Source: Pelecanus crispus (Eukaryota; Chordata; Aves; Pelecaniformes; Pelecanidae). Taken from it: a DNA stretch of 64,000 nt. The position numbers and the translations under genes were made by a program. The stretch is taken from assembly GCF_030463565.1 (NCBI RefSeq), contig NC_134653.1, forward strand, positions 28,643,150 through 28,707,149, given 5' to 3'. Position 1 is the stretch's first letter, and every line of letters starts with the position of its first letter. The notes beneath the pieces were generated by a model. It was not told the origin of the DNA. It saw only the letters and a program-made list of their open reading frames with translations, and made no database searches. Positions 44,849-59,100 of the stretch are shown in pieces.

Positions 44849-47515
44849 AATCTGACACAATTGATGTCAGCAACGTATGATAGAAGATCGGAGCAGTGCA
44901 TTTGAGACACCCTGTAAAGCAGGACTCTATGGAAAATTGACAAGTGCCACCTTTCGGTGTTAACTTGTGGCTGTTACTAACTTTCTACAGTTTTCTTAAT
45001 CAAAAGTGGTCTAGGTAACCTGTAAAGAAAGGATTAAAATTTAAGATGTTCTAGTTCTGCTTTCTTTGTTTAAAAATCACTGCTTCAATATACTTTAAAG
45101 TATGCTGTTTTCTTTTTCTTGTCAGAATTTATCAAAAATATCCTAGACTTATATTCTGCCCTTAAATTGAAAAGGTTGTGGCTGTCATTTCTTCTTTTTC
45201 CTTGCAGTTCCCACTATCTTGAGTTCATTTAATTCTTCATTGAATTTTATCCCCCTCCCCAAACTGATGTCTTAGAAAAAATATCCCAGTTCTGGCAGAA
45301 AATGATTGAGTGTTTGGCAGTTTTGTTTACTTTTCTTTTTAAATGTTGCACTGTGCTTTGTGGGACTTGTTGCAAGTTCCCCTTAACTTCAGTTTGTAAC
45401 ATAATAAACAAAAAAACAAACAAACCCCACAGAAACAATCAGAAATAATGTCCAGGTCTTATGTAAATCTGGCTGATGTTACCACAAAATGTTTATTAAA
45501 CAAAGAAACCCAAGTTTTTGTGTGCGTCATTGAATTAAAATATGGCTTACGTCCTGCTTTTGGAAAACTGTGGAAAAAAAAATCTGTAGCAAACGAGTAG
45601 TGGAATGTGATTACTAACTTATTTCACTTCTATTCTTAATACCTATGCAGAGTAGCTAGGGAAATGTGCACAGAACAACATTGCAGCCAGTTTAGAAGAG
45701 TTTCAGAAATTGGGGACCAAGAGGTGCCTAAGTGATGAATTGTTTGAGTTAAAAATCAGTATTTTGGAAATGTTAATTTTGAATTCAAGTCCTAAATCTG
45801 ACAGCACTACCAGTCATCATAGAACATTTTTTCCATCAGAATGTGTAAGAAACACCTGTGTTTTATGGGACGGCACTCATGCCGCTTCCCAGCCCAACTG
45901 CTGTACAGTTTTTACCGAAAATGGTATGAGGAGAGGATTAAGCAATAACCTGTAACAGAGTACGCTTCACTACTACTGTTCCTGCGTTCTAGAAACACAC
46001 GGGTTAGATGATTTAATGAGTACTTCAAGTATCATTCTATCATTCTAACTTAATCAGGCAGAGCTGTTTTCCCGTTGCTCCAGGGCACACCTACGCATGC
46101 TGAAGGAAGCCCTTTCTGCTGAGAATTGAGCATCCTTTCCTGTGTCTCCACTTTTCTCCCGACTGCCTGTCTTTTTTCCCCAGTCTAAAGTGTGATCATA
46201 GCTCCACAGTCAAACTGCCATACAATCAAACTGCTGTCTCTTCCCCACCTGTCGAACTTGGGTATGTTATTGAGCAAGCAGATTTATCTCCAGAAATTCT
46301 TAGGTATCTGGGAGTACTTACCATTTTGATGTGCAGGAACTTGAATTAGAAAATCCCTCACGCCCAGATGGTTGTCTGCGCTCCTAAATTCAGTTTTAAT
46401 ACAGCCTCTGCCTTTGCAACCTTTCAGAACTAGTGTGTCAAGCGGTAGGTCTCTTTTGGTTTTAATGTCTTGTATATTTGCTATTTCTTCATTCATCCCT
46501 CTTATCCAGCTTTCATTTCTGATTTAGTGTAAACAATGACAGCCCAGTACCTCACCTCTGTTGAAAGTAAATTTTTTTATAAGTTAGGGAGCTAAGAAAT
46601 TTTATGTTTAAGTGTTCTTAGACAGATTCTTTGGCAGGTAAATAAAGTTAAACCACATTCACCTTATTTTAGGAAACTTGCATTTCCTAAGTGTTTTCAG
46701 GCTTGTGAGAGCACTGTCTATTACCAAATTTTCACATTTTTGTGTCTTCATTTGCAGAAAGTTGGTACTGATTTTGTTTCATTCACGCTCACTCAGATTC
46801 ATAATAAAATAATGCCAAATTATCTGTCAAACTGAATTGTGTATAACTTCCGCATCACGTGAGTCACTGTACCTTTTGATCATGTCTGTTGGCATGGAAA
46901 CTTGCCATTCTCTAAATTTTCTTTTTATTTAAAACAAAACTGTAGCACTAGTTTGCTGCCCTCATTACTACTAAATAGTATACTTTCTGGTTGTAAGCCT
47001 CTCAGGTCAAAGACTGCATTTATTTGAATCGGTGTGACTTGGATGCCATTGAAAGGGAACTGGAAGGGCTCTGTAATTCAAGGAACTCCAGTCGATTCAC
47101 ACAGGCCTACAGCAGCGCTATGCCGGCTATTCGATTTCATCTGTAAAGGTCACATAGAAGACAGATATTGCTATCAGTTCTCTTTGTGTGTTCTTCATAG
47201 TTCTATTTCTAAACTACAAGATGTGTAACCTAAGTGATGGCTTTTGTTTGTAGGCAGCCCTCTGAAAAAAGGTGGAGATCAAATACTGTACTGCATGGAG
47301 GAGAAAAAGAATCAAAGTATGAAGTCCTATGTTAACTCAGGAAATCAAGCTCTTGTTCTCTCTGGTTCCCTAAGCCATGCTGAATTCTAAACGTGCAGTT
47401 TCAAATCCAAAATAAAAACAACGTACTGGTGAAACTACACCCAGGAGTACTGGTATAGGCTTTCTGCAATTCCATTCTGCTACCCTAATAAAAATTGCTC
47501 TCAAAGGCTTTGTGG
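44849..47515 (+). other. UBE2L3: UBE2L3 3'UTR with several poly(A) signals
   Basis: AATAAA occurs at 45403-45408, 46641-46646, 46803-46808, 47411-47416 and 47487-47492. The last two, close together, suggest a full-length 3'UTR of about 2.65 kb. The first would give a short form of about 0.57 kb. End positions are inferred from signals only. Confidence 0.6.
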
Positions 47516-48634
47516 CATGGTTTTATTTTCAGAGAGATTTGGGGTTTAGACTTATTTTTTTAAGTATCCTGGTACGATGACATTTGTAGGTGGTGGTCTG
47601 AATGTGTTTTTAATTTGAACTCAGCATTGTCTTTAAAGCTTTCATAGAACCACTGAGAAACTTACTTCCTTATCTCTGTATGTTTTATGCAATTGAAAGG
47701 TTCCTTATTTAGAAGTCTTTTAGTAGTTCTTTATTTACTTCTCCATTTAAAATTCCCTTGAATTTAAAAGAAAATTTGGGCTTTAGTGCTGTTTGTTTAA
47801 AAATATGGAATTTGCAAAATTTTTTTTTTTTTGCTGGCAACACAGAACTAACTTGATAAGACTGCAGTCGAGTTTGCAGTGTTCAGTTAGCAGAAAATGT
47901 GTATGACGGTCAACAGGTGTGTAATGTCCTGAGGATTGTGATCAGAGCAAATTCATCGGTTAGAATATGGAGCGATTTAAATATGAAAAATAAGGTTCAA
48001 AAACACCCATCAAAATACGGTTGCATTACATAAAAAGCTGAGATCTGGTATTAAATAACCGGTGTTGCTGTCAGGCTTATCCCTGCATGTGAATAAAATA
48101 TCATCAGTCGCTAGGCGGCACTCACGGGTCTGACTGCTCTGTGAAACTTCAGCCCCTTTCTGCAGGTCTAGCATCTCTCGGGTTTTTTATTCTCTGTTAT
48201 CACACAGCAGGAACTCTGCCGTCTAACGCCGGTGGAACAAGCTTCGGAAATAGAGTCATTCCAAAAGGTAACTACTGCTCTCCTCTGACTCGGCTGTTTG
48301 GTGTAGCACTTGCGCAGTACAGTGGATGGGGTTTTTTTGAAAACAAACTTGTAATTTATCAAATTAATTCTTTGACAATAATTTAGGAAAGAACCTGGAA
48401 AAATATTTTCTAAAGCATCCTTGATGCTGTTTTTCCTATTTGTACAGAACAAAAACTTCGTCAGATGTTTTATAGGGAAGGTCCAACTGTTCTGTTAAGG
48501 ATAGAAAAAGACGTCCTTTCAGCACTCCACAGGCAGTTGCAGTAAGAGCAGACAGGAGAGTGGGTTTAGTTTGCTCTCCAGCTATAACTAAAACCAAAAG
48601 CCTCCTGAAGCGTTACAATAGAAAAAGGCCTGAG
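47516..48634. other. Spacer between the convergent UBE2L3 and YDJC 3' ends
   Basis: About 1.1 kb, AT-rich with a T run near 47820-47832. No gene was recognised. Confidence 0.5.
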
Positions 48635-49837
48635 TTTATTTTTCACTTAAAAGAATTATGATCATATTGACATTTTTAATATTAAAAAAATGGTTAACCA
48701 AAAATAATCATGTTAAATAGATCACTTGTGCAGACAATTAGCATAAACAATGTAATTTTTTTTTCCCATGTGAAAGTTTACGTGAGCGACAGGGCTACAG
48801 TTAAGAATGCAGTTAAACATATCAGTATTACTGGAGCTTTGTTGAAGTTCAAATGTTTTGATGACAGGAATAAAAATGGACAAATACAAGGACCTTCTCC
48901 ACTTGAAAACTTGCTCGCAGTTGGTACGCAGCCATCCCACGCATTTTTCACGAGAGGCGGTGGGCAGTGCAGGAACAGTTGCTGGTGAGCTCTCGTATGC
49001 AGCAGTTACTGTAATAGCAGATGGGTCAACAGTTGCTGTTCTTGCAAAGTCATCCAAAAAAACAACAAAAAAAAAAGCCTCTCTGAAAGGGCTGTGGCTG
49101 ATGTTACTTTCCTACGGTGGCTTAATGCCAAGAGGCAATGTAAATAGGAAAAATAGGAAGAGCCATGATTATTGCTGGTGGAGGCTGTACATGGACTGTG
49201 GCTGCACCACCGTGCTGAACCTGTGATCCGACTGCTCTGACCAGAGAAACGCTCTGAAGCAATGCGCCCTCGCCATCAGTAGGCAGGCACGAGTGGAGGG
49301 GAAGGGACCATGACTGGGTGCTTTAAGAAAACCAAATGCTGAAGGTTTCCGGGCCTCCCACAGGCAACCTACACCGAGTGGTTGCCCCAAAGCAGCACTT
49401 GCTCCCCAGCATCTTTCTTTTTTTGCAGTTAAGTCCAAAAAGAGAAATTATCAGAACCGTCAGGGTGCTAGGTGCTCCTTGGTCTCGCAGCAAAGCCTGT
49501 CTTCGTGCTGCTCACCAGGAGCCCTGGGAGGAGGGGCTGGGCCTCGGCTGCCACGCTGCACTGGAATGGTGTGCCAGTGGGTGACGCAGAAGAGGTTTGT
49601 CACATTCAAAGCAGATGCTGCATCCTAAAGACTGCCAGTCAGGGCTCTGGGGTACTGCCTGTAGCTGCTCACAGGGTGTTGCTCTTCCATGAACATCCTA
49701 ATGCCTTTCCCAGCTCCTGTCAGCTGTACCAGGAGGCGTTACACTGATAACAGGGATCTGGCTTCTTGGGACATCAGCCACTGCCTATCTTCAGACCATG
49801 AATAAATGTAGGTAGGTATGTATGTATGCTTGTTTAC
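48635..49837 (-). other. YDJC: Probable YDJC 3'UTR
   Basis: After the YDJC stop the first AATAAA on the minus strand lies at 48640-48635, with an ATTAAA at 48680-48675. This would give a 3'UTR near 1.2 kb. Overlapping frames in this GC-moderate stretch are not coding. Confidence 0.45.
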
Positions 49838-50168
49838 TTAAAGATCTTTGAATGAACAAAGCTGAACGTTCCTGGTTTTGTAATGGCTCTGCAGCTCTGG
49901 CTTAATTAATGTCTGGAGTTCGTGGAGGCGCTCCCAGGACTGTGAGAAATCATCCGGTCCTTCCCCGCAGCCGCCGACGGGTGGGACGCTCGGGTACCCT
50001 GGATGGACCATCAGTTCAATCGTTACTGTCCTGTTCTGTGGCGCCGGGTGCGCAGGCGAGGGCGCCTTGGACGTGAACTCCACGATGGCAGTGTCGATGG
50101 CGCTCCAGATGTTACTGACAGACATGTTCTTGCCCATGGTACTCAAACCTATGTAAATGTCTGGCCAC
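49838..50168 (-). CDS. YDJC: YDJC last coding exon
   Basis: Completes Arg199, then [15 protein letters not shown] through the HPGYPSVPP and [19 protein letters not shown] motifs to SFKDL and TAA at 49840-49838. The acceptor is GGCTACAG. An ATG upstream in the same frame is intronic and not a start. Confidence 0.95.
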
Positions 50169-53100
50169 CTGTAGCCAGAGGAGGGAACACTGATATTAAT
50201 GCTCACGAGGCAGTTAGAAAAGTGTGTGCTATATCCAGTAGATTAGGATTCAAAATGTACCTAAAACTTGATAGAAAAGGGGGGGGGGGGGGTGTTAAAA
50301 CTTTTAACTATAAACAAAAGTAAAACCAGAACTACAAGCCACTAATGCTTTTTCTTTCCTTATTGAAACCAGGATAGTATTTAAAGCAGCAGTTCTTCAG
50401 TCTGACAGAAAGTCCCAGCAAAGCCGCAGTACCAGTACTGCTGTTATTACTGTATTTACGCCTACTGTGTCACAGCACAAGTGTTGTCTGGCATCTGTGA
50501 GCTTACAGGTGCATTTTGTTGGCACAAAAGGGAAGAGCAGAGCTAAACTGAGAAATACCATGCTACCAAAATAACTTACTATTACCAGGCCAATTAAAAC
50601 CTGAATAATAACCATCTCTCGATAATAACCCTCAGCTAAGTGGAAACAAAGAAGTGACTGAAATAAAATGGAAACCACCCTGCTAACAAATCATTCTGCT
50701 AGAATGTATCAAAGATCCATAATAAAAGACAAAACACTGGGCAAAACATTGTTACTACCAAAGACCACACAGCTAAGAGGACCCCAGGCAGAGTTTCTTA
50801 TGTAGCGTCGACACAATTCTTTGTTCAAGTCTAGCTACGAACCAGTTCTTCTAGTGTGGCACGTACAAGCCCAGGAGGGCCGTGGAAGTGTATGCAGGGG
50901 CAGAATGAGACAGTTTTTGGAAGAAACCAAAGCTGGGGTCTTTACCTGCTTGATCAAGGAAGAGCGCAGCTGAACACTCAGCTCTGAGAAGAGTTTGCAG
51001 GACGTAGGAAAACAAAAGTTTAGCTTTTTTCAACTGTAAACTGACTGAACTTGCTAATGCCTCATTGCTATGCAGTAAGCAGTCTTGTGCTCTCCAGTGT
51101 CATAAACTGAACGCCGGGGGCTCCATGTGGTACCTCTTTGCGCAGATGCTGAAATTGAGTTGCAGACTTGGGTTCCCTGTGACTTCAGCTGACCGTGCTC
51201 TTATTTTCCTGGGTTTCCTCATGCTACACATTTCTTTTGTAAGAGTCTGTCCCTCCTCGCCTCCCCTGATGCCAGGCATCGAGGTGGAGCGCAGTGCATG
51301 CCCGAGCAGGGCGGCTGCAGCTGCGGCCCCGCACTGTCCTGCAGCTGGGGTACAGACGCACGGGTCCCAGGGGCAGCCCCACCAGTTCCTCTGCACCCCT
51401 GGAGAGGCAGATCGCCAGAGCAGCGGCTTCTGGGAGGTAGACCGACACCACCCCTGCCCCTTCGGTAGCACAGGAGTCTGCAGGTTTCCACTAAGCTCCC
51501 CTGAGCTGTCCCTGTCGTGAACCTGCCCTAAAAGAAAGATTACTCTCTCCTGATGAACTGCTCTGTGAGTTGCTGTGTCCTTCTCTCCCTCAAAAGTGGG
51601 CTGTTCAAGTACAGTCTGTGTGCTCTGGCTGGAAAGAGCATGGTGAAATGCCAGGCTGCTGCTAGTGTTCAGAACAATTAAAAAAAAAAAATCCAAGAAA
51701 AGAACTTTTTCAGTAGACTGAGAAAGTAATGAAATCTGCCCCAACGGACATGTGACTGCAAGGGTCTCAAATGAAATGTCTTTAAGCCATGAAGCGCTGT
51801 CTAAGCTTTTAAGAAATGCATGTTATCGGGGGAAGGGCTGAGCTTTTTGGGTTTGGCCCCTGAGATGCAGGACACTGCCAAGACTGTTTGCTTAGAGCAG
51901 TGATCACCTGCTGTGGCACTGCAAGCTCTCTCAGCTCCTTGCCTCCCCTTAACAACAAACACTTGTTTCTCATCAGTCTCTTTCCAGGTGCCTAAAACCC
52001 TTTCTCCACTATTCCAGGGAGATGAAAAGTTATTTCCTGAAAACTTTCCCTAGATCATACTTTTAAAATTTCAGTGTTGATACAGCACTTCAGCCTCCTA
52101 TAGTCCTTGATGCCAGGATAATGCTGCTTCACTAGAAAGGCTGAGAAATACCCTGAAAAGAACAACCCCTTTCAGGTGGGAAGTGAGTCATCGCTGTTCA
52201 AACAAATCTGCTTACTAAGCCGTAGTGCCCCCAGCACTTTTCTACTCCTGAACCTTCTTGTAAGCCCCAAAGCAGAAAGAGAAAGGTGTTCCATTCTGAA
52301 AAGATGCTATCAGGAACTGGTAAGATCTTAAAGCTTTACTACTAAAAGGATGAGTAATGCCCGTCTTACCTTATTCCATGCCTTGTAAACACATCCACTG
52401 TGTTAAAAGAATCTTCTTCTACTCCCAGGTAAAAGTCCATCAGGGATGGAGGAATCCAGTCACAGTTATGAAGGCCTGGCTCTATTGGGACACGTGTGTA
52501 CTTAATCCCATATTCTTCTAACACCTCTGCAAATACATGCCTGACCTCTGTAAGTAAAAACAGAGACACTTAAGCCAGGAATTAGATAACTAGCTCATCA
52601 TGTCCCCTGAAAGCTGTTACCTCTCTTTTAGAAAGAGAGGTCTTTCCATGTTTAAGAAAATATAATCCCATTTGGTTCTATTCTGCCAAAACAGTTTCTT
52701 CATCTTCATCCCTTCTATATTGGGGACATTACTGTCTCAACATCTGCTATAGGTGCCTTGTCTCCCCTTCAGTGCTGTTAGTCCAGCAACCCCTTCTAAG
52801 TTAGTGACTGTGGTCCTAGAGTGCACCAGAGGTGACTGCACTGTCACAAACAAGTTCTTCATCAAGTCCCTGCACAGCCAGATTTGTTGTGAGGGTAAAC
52901 TGCCAAGAGCGATGTCATCCAGAGGCAGCTGAGTGCTGGAGTGGGGAAATCTGGATTTTTTTGCGCATTCAGTTTCCCATCTCTGTACCACAATGACCTG
53001 ATTTGCAAAACAAGGACAAACATACTTGCCCACCTCTGTAAAGCATGCTGAGACCTGCAGGCAGAGATTGGCGTGGAAACACAACTGACAGGATGGAGTT

Positions 53101-56100
53101 CCCCTAGCACCTGAAGGAGCTACCAGCTTTCCCAGACTCAAGCATTCCAGTTTAAACTGGCCAGTCTGCTGCTGGCCCTGGCCTGCCTCCTTCAATGTGG
53201 GCAGGGGCATGGAATTAGGAGGCTGAGATGAATTATCAGTCCTTGGAGGAAAAGGTGTAATTTGGGCCATTTGTGCCATTATTCCCCTTGTGCTGCTACA
53301 GGAAGACCCAGGTCACCAAGCCGCTGATTTGGGCCCAGGCACGACTGTCTCCCTGGGGCCCAGGTGGGAACATTCAAACTGCAATTGTAAAGCAAGTGTC
53401 TTATGGTGAGGTTTATTGCCCAAACAGGGAGCCATGGCAAGGGCAGTCCCCTGTGAGCTGACTCTCACGTGCTCAGCGCTGGGAAGAAGAGGGCTCCCTT
53501 CTTACCTGGGAGGACGTGGATGTGCTGGTGCCCATCCATGTGAGGAGGTAGGTGACCCGTCAGCTCATGGAACAGCTCCACCTGGGCCTTTAGCTCCTGC
53601 TTCACCTGCGCAGCAGAGAAGGGTCAGAGCAAGACCTGTCAGCAGGCTGAGATCAGGAGAGCGCGGGGGGGCTGCTGGAGACCTTGCTGGCCAGTGCTCG
53701 GGACCTGGCCCTGGGAGGCACAAAGTGCTATGGTATATGAATGGACATGCAATGCTGCTGGGTTGCCCAGAACCTCCCCTATACATGGGTCTCCTTATGA
53801 TACTGGTTACGTGTATGGTCCTGATACTGGGATTTTCTAGAATACATAGGATATTTGAATACCCATTTCCCTTTAAAATGAATGGGGAAATGGGTACTCA
53901 TATCCCACAGGCAGTTTTGATCACTTGAACACATTCATCCTTGCTCATGAGGCAAAGCCAGCCATCTCCCTAGGGAACAAAAGCCTCTCACAAAGTGATG
54001 AAAAGCCTACTGCCTACTTAGCACTTCTCTAACATTTTCCCTTTACTGATCTCTAGGTTCTTTGTAAGTATCTGTTCCAATGCCTCTTCTGCCCCCTCGG
54101 ATAAGTAGTTAACAGGACATTAGTGTATGCAGGCACTGCAGCAGGGAGGAATGAGTTCTCAAAAGCTGCAGAGCCTTTGGCAGAATTAGGCCCAGGAATC
54201 AGAAAGCCAGCTCCAGCTGCCCAGGCAATGCATTCAAGATTTGTCTCTAAGCTTACTCACAGCTGGGACCTGGGAAAGATCTTCAGCTGTTATGTGCTGG
54301 GGTAAGTGCAAGCTGATCTGTATCAGGAAAGCAAGTTGCATGGTTGTATGTGGTTTTCTCCTACCTCTGACATATTCAGGAGACCTTTTGATAGAGCTGT
54401 TCTGAATCCCATTTTCCCATGGAAGAATCCATCTTGGTTGAGCAAAGAAGAGTTTGTCTTGAGCACCTCACATACAGGAGAGCCCTCGGAGAGGTTGGCA
54501 TGCAGGCCTATTGGGATGTTGTATCTGTAAAAGGAATGAAATGTCTGTTAAGCTTTGCACCTCTGCCTACCTTACTATGGCCAAAGCGGGAGATTTCAGT
54601 GAAAGATCTAGTCTGATCTAAAAAGTGGTGGTGTACTCACTGGAGTACATCTTCATATCTCTGCTCTTCTATAAGGTAACGCAGAACAGTAACCAGAGCA
54701 GAGTATCTCCAGGTAATAATCCTGTGCAGTCGGCCAAGGGCCAGTCTGTGGGAGTCCCCCAGCTGCGTTCTCACCCTTAACTCCTGTGGAGAGAGCAGCC
54801 ACCAGGTATCTCAGGCCAAATGCTGTAACTGCACTAAATGCTGTAACTGCATGCTACTAGTTACTGCCCTGTAGTCACTAGTGACTAACAGAGAAATCTG
54901 GACCTTGCAACCCTTTTCTAAAGCACTTCATTAGCCTTTGCTAGATATTCCCTTGAGTTGTTTACCCTATTAAAGATGCTACATTTATGAGACATTTGAG
55001 TTTTACTTGACAACTTCTAAAGCTGCCCTTAAGTAGAATCCAGTCATATAAACAGCTGCCTTGGGCTCTGTTTAATGGCAACAGCATAGGCTACAAGTAT
55101 AAATACTGTCTTGAGTCTCAGGGTTTCCTGGTCCAAGCGGCTGCAGCTGAAATTGCCCGCAGTGGCTGGGTTTCTGTCTCCTGGTGCAGGTGATCACTCA
55201 CTGAGTGACAAGGCTAAGCTGTACAAAGTAGCATCTCTCTGGCGCAGATGAAGGATTACTGCAGGGAGGTCAGCAGTGTAAATCTAGAGCCTTCCTAAGG
55301 AATCACAATGGTACAATTTATTAACTAGTTGCACTCTGCAACATTAAAAAAAAAAAAAAGAAACAAACTACGGAGCTAGTGTAGCTGCAGAGCTCCTCTC
55401 AGCCACAGGGCTTTGCAGAGTGCTGGTGTTTCCTTCTTGGTCTGTGCTGTGGATTGCCCTACGATAAAAACAAGACCTGTGAGCGCTCAGATTTGTGCTG
55501 AGTTTCATTAGCATTTCTGGAGATCCTCAGAATCAGTGGCCAAAATGATGCTTTGAAACTTTTTCCAAGACAACCCCTGGCCTCTGGCTGACCCAGCAAG
55601 TAAATGAGAGAACTGCAATGTTCCTTCTGTGCTTCCCAGTCTGAGTCATGGTGCAGAGTTAATTTCAAGGCAACAAGTCTGTGGTGCTTTAAATCCTTCC
55701 TGGAACTTCTGCATGGAGCTGCTAAAACTGGACATGGTCTGCCCCTATTACAGCCCTTGTACCACAAGGAGGAAAACAAAAGCAATCTCCGTTTAAGCAA
55801 AGCATGCAAAAACCAGATCTTTCCCTTCTGCCTGCTGCCCTGAAGCTGACTAGTGAAGCACCAAGTTCCTGGAGACAGAACGATTGTGGATGGATTGGGC
55901 CAAGTCAGAGCCATTTAACTCCTTCAGGTCCTAAGGCTTTGGCCCTTGCAGGACTGAAAGTCTTTTTCCCTGGCGCTTCCATGTCTCATGCTCCAGGTGG
56001 ATGGCATAGCCTGGTGCTAGCTACTGCTCCTTCTCAAAGACATAAATGTTACAAGTGAAGTTGTATGGACAGCTCTGTGAAACAAAATGGGTCCATGTCT

Positions 56101-59100
56101 TTCCAGTCCGCTGTGTGATAAGGAAGGTAGAATGTTTGCTTAGTGGAGGAAAACAGCTTGTGGAGAGAAAGGTCCTCTCTGGCTGTTCTGATTCAGTGAT
56201 TTCTCTGCAGCAGGGCCCGATTATATAATTGATGATAAATGTTCATCTGGTTTTCATACATGGGGCCTGAGCACATGACGTGCACACTAACTCCTTGCTA
56301 ATACAAGAACTGGAAGATGCTGTCATTTGGAGTGGGGGCCCTTAAGCAGGCAGCTGATGGCAGGGCAGGAGGCTGCTACAGTGCAGGAGGGCTTCCCCTC
56401 CATCCTGTGACCTGCTGTGTACCCTGCATGAGCCCAAAGGCAGAGGGGGAGTCTGTGGTTTTGGTTTGGTTTTTTTCAAATGTCCACCCCAGATTCTTTA
56501 TCATGTCTCTGGGAAGCTCTGACTGCATCAGCTGATAGCATTATTTGTACCACAGCCACTGCTGTCTCCAAGAAAAAGGATTCATGTGTTACCATGAATC
56601 AGCAGATGGAAGACTTTTTTTTGTTGAGCACTCTCCTTCTCATGTGTTGTGGGAGGGCAAGAAATGAACAGCTGAGCCTCTCAGTGTTGTCTCCCAGGAG
56701 CATCGAATGAACTACCTCCAATTGTGCAATGCCTCAAATGCTGCGAGGGAAGCTATTTCCAGGAAAAGGCAAGCCCCTCCGACAGGTGTGGGACACCAAG
56801 GAGCCAAGCACTGCACCACGTAACATTAGAGCCGCTCCTCCGCCTGAGCCGAAACCAGCCCCAGAGCTGGGGAATGTGCAGAATGTGGAAGTGCAGAGAG
56901 AGCTGGCCTTGTTCTCACTGTAAGGGGAGACTCTGACTGTAACATTAGAGCATGTTTCGGAGCTTTGGCTAACACCAGCTGAATATCTTAATAGTTTTCT
57001 CTTAGAGTTAGTCCTGGCTGGTTTGACAGACTGTCCATGCTGAGGCATCTAAAGAGGAACTGCTTGTGTTTAATGACTCTGGGATACAGGGGCTGAAACC
57101 AAAACTCAAAACGCAGCACATGAGAAACTTGTTCAGAACTATTCATTTGTGGGAGATGCACAGAAGCAGGCATGCTGGGAAAGCTGTAAGGATACGGGAT
57201 GGAGGACAATGCAGTGGACACAGCAGGGTTCTGCTGCTAGCTAGCATTTTCCTGTACCGAAATACGTGTGTGTCCTCTGGATGCAATGAGCCAGATGATG
57301 CTCCTATTCAGCACCAAATGTCCTGCTGCCCGGTGTTCATTCCTAACAGTCCTAACAGCACATAAGTATCTGAAGTCCTAAGTGCAATGAGATGAAAACA
57401 TGAGCAAAACTTAAAGCTTTATAGTATTAGCTGAGCTGTACCTTGGGAGACAGGGCTTCAGTCATGCTCTGTCCTGTCCGGAGGCTTGGGCTTTAAGACT
57501 GAACCAACAGGCTTTCTTCCTACTGACTACTACACACACTGGACTAACTCTTGCTCCTGAGTGCCTCTCACCACTGAAATACAGCTTCTGCAACCAAAGA
57601 GCAATGCCAAGGCATGCTGTATTGTAAAAAAGGCAGGGAGAAAAGTCAAATTATGGGAGTATCCCGAAAGGGCCCCCTTTTCAGAGGGCAGATGTTTGTT
57701 TCTGCTACACAAACATACTTTATAGTTGCCCACATCTTTTCAAAGACCATAAAGTATCTGCTATTTTATTGGCTGAAATACTGAAGCACAGACCAGCAGC
57801 TCAAGCAGCTTATATAGCATGTGATGCCACACTGGGAACAGAGCTCAGCTCTTGTGGGTTTGGCCTCATCCCCACTCCTCTGCCTAAGTCCTTTACAGAC
57901 GGGACAGGGTGAGCCCTGCTGGTCATTGCCAGTCAAGTCTAACTGCTAATTGCTCCACCCAAGATTCAAAATAAAACAATTGGCACCAAGCTTCAAGCAA
58001 CAGTTTAGTTTCTGCGATAGAAGCACTGCAAACAGTTACCGTTGCCAAAACAAAATGATGCTGAGGAATCTGCTTGGTGTCTCTAAGCTCATTTTGGTGG
58101 TTGTTTTAAGCAGCAATGACTCTTCCACAATCTGTTTGGAGAGGCCCATGTCTAGGTGTTTGCAAGTCTGTCCTACTGCCATGGAGAATGCACAGAGGTG
58201 AAGCAGGATTTAGCAGAAGGGTTCAGCTCACTCCTGATAAAGCCAAAGGACAGTGTCTACCAAATGGGTGCTCCTATAGCATAAGGAGCATTAGACTGGG
58301 CTGTCTGTGAGCTTGTTGAGAAGAGGTTCAGGCCAGTAGCTTCTGTAGCCACTAAGGTTAGTCCATTAGCAAGCTGCTTCCACTCAGAAAGTTGGCTGTT
58401 AAAGCCAGCCTGGCTCTGTGGTTCTCTGGTCAGCATCTGCTGTAGAGGTGTGGAAAAGAAAAGAGAAAATGGGCGGGGGGGGGGGGGGAAGGAGATACCC
58501 TTACAACAAATGCTACAAGGGGCAACAAGGAATTCAGTCTGGAAAGATTTCTGAGTCAAAAAAGCAAAGCCCAGTCATCAAATAGAGAGAGGAAATACAA
58601 TCAGCTAAACTGCTTCCTCTTCAAGTAGTTGCTTGTTTTGCCACACGAGTGCTCTGAACAAATGGCTCTGCTGAGGCAATGGGCTTTTGTGCAGTTGCAA
58701 TCCCTGTTCATTCATATCCTTAGCAGTAAAGGGTCCCCGGAGACCGTTACTATACTGAGTCACTCTTTTAAAGTGCCCACCAGCTTTGCACATTTCTGAG
58801 GTTGGTGGATGAGTAAGTGCCCCGGGGCCCGCCCAGCCATGGCATGGACTCTGTGCAGTCCCTGTGCTCCTGGGAGCAGCTGCAGTGGCTGTGGGAATGA
58901 TGTGATTCCCCGAGCCCAGTCCCAATTGTCTTGCTGAAGGCTGCATGCTCTGGCATAAGCATGGCACTTACCCTTTTCCTTGATGGGTAAACAGATCCCA
59001 CCTTCAGCATCCTGTTTGTGTCCAGGAAATTACTGGTTCATTAGGTTTCAGCCCAAGTGTGACGCACATAAGAGCCTCATGTAAATATCTGTATCTAGAC

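Noticed and set aside
51100-51744. 214-codon minus-strand open frame
   Set aside because: It lies inside a YDJC intron, with no domain or splice context and competing frames on both strands.
52737-53279. 180-codon minus-strand open frame
   Set aside because: Entirely within the YDJC intron between coding exons 3 and 4, with no family resemblance.
55459-55914. 151-codon minus-strand open frame
   Set aside because: Within YDJC intron 1, with no recognisable domain and no exon-border evidence.
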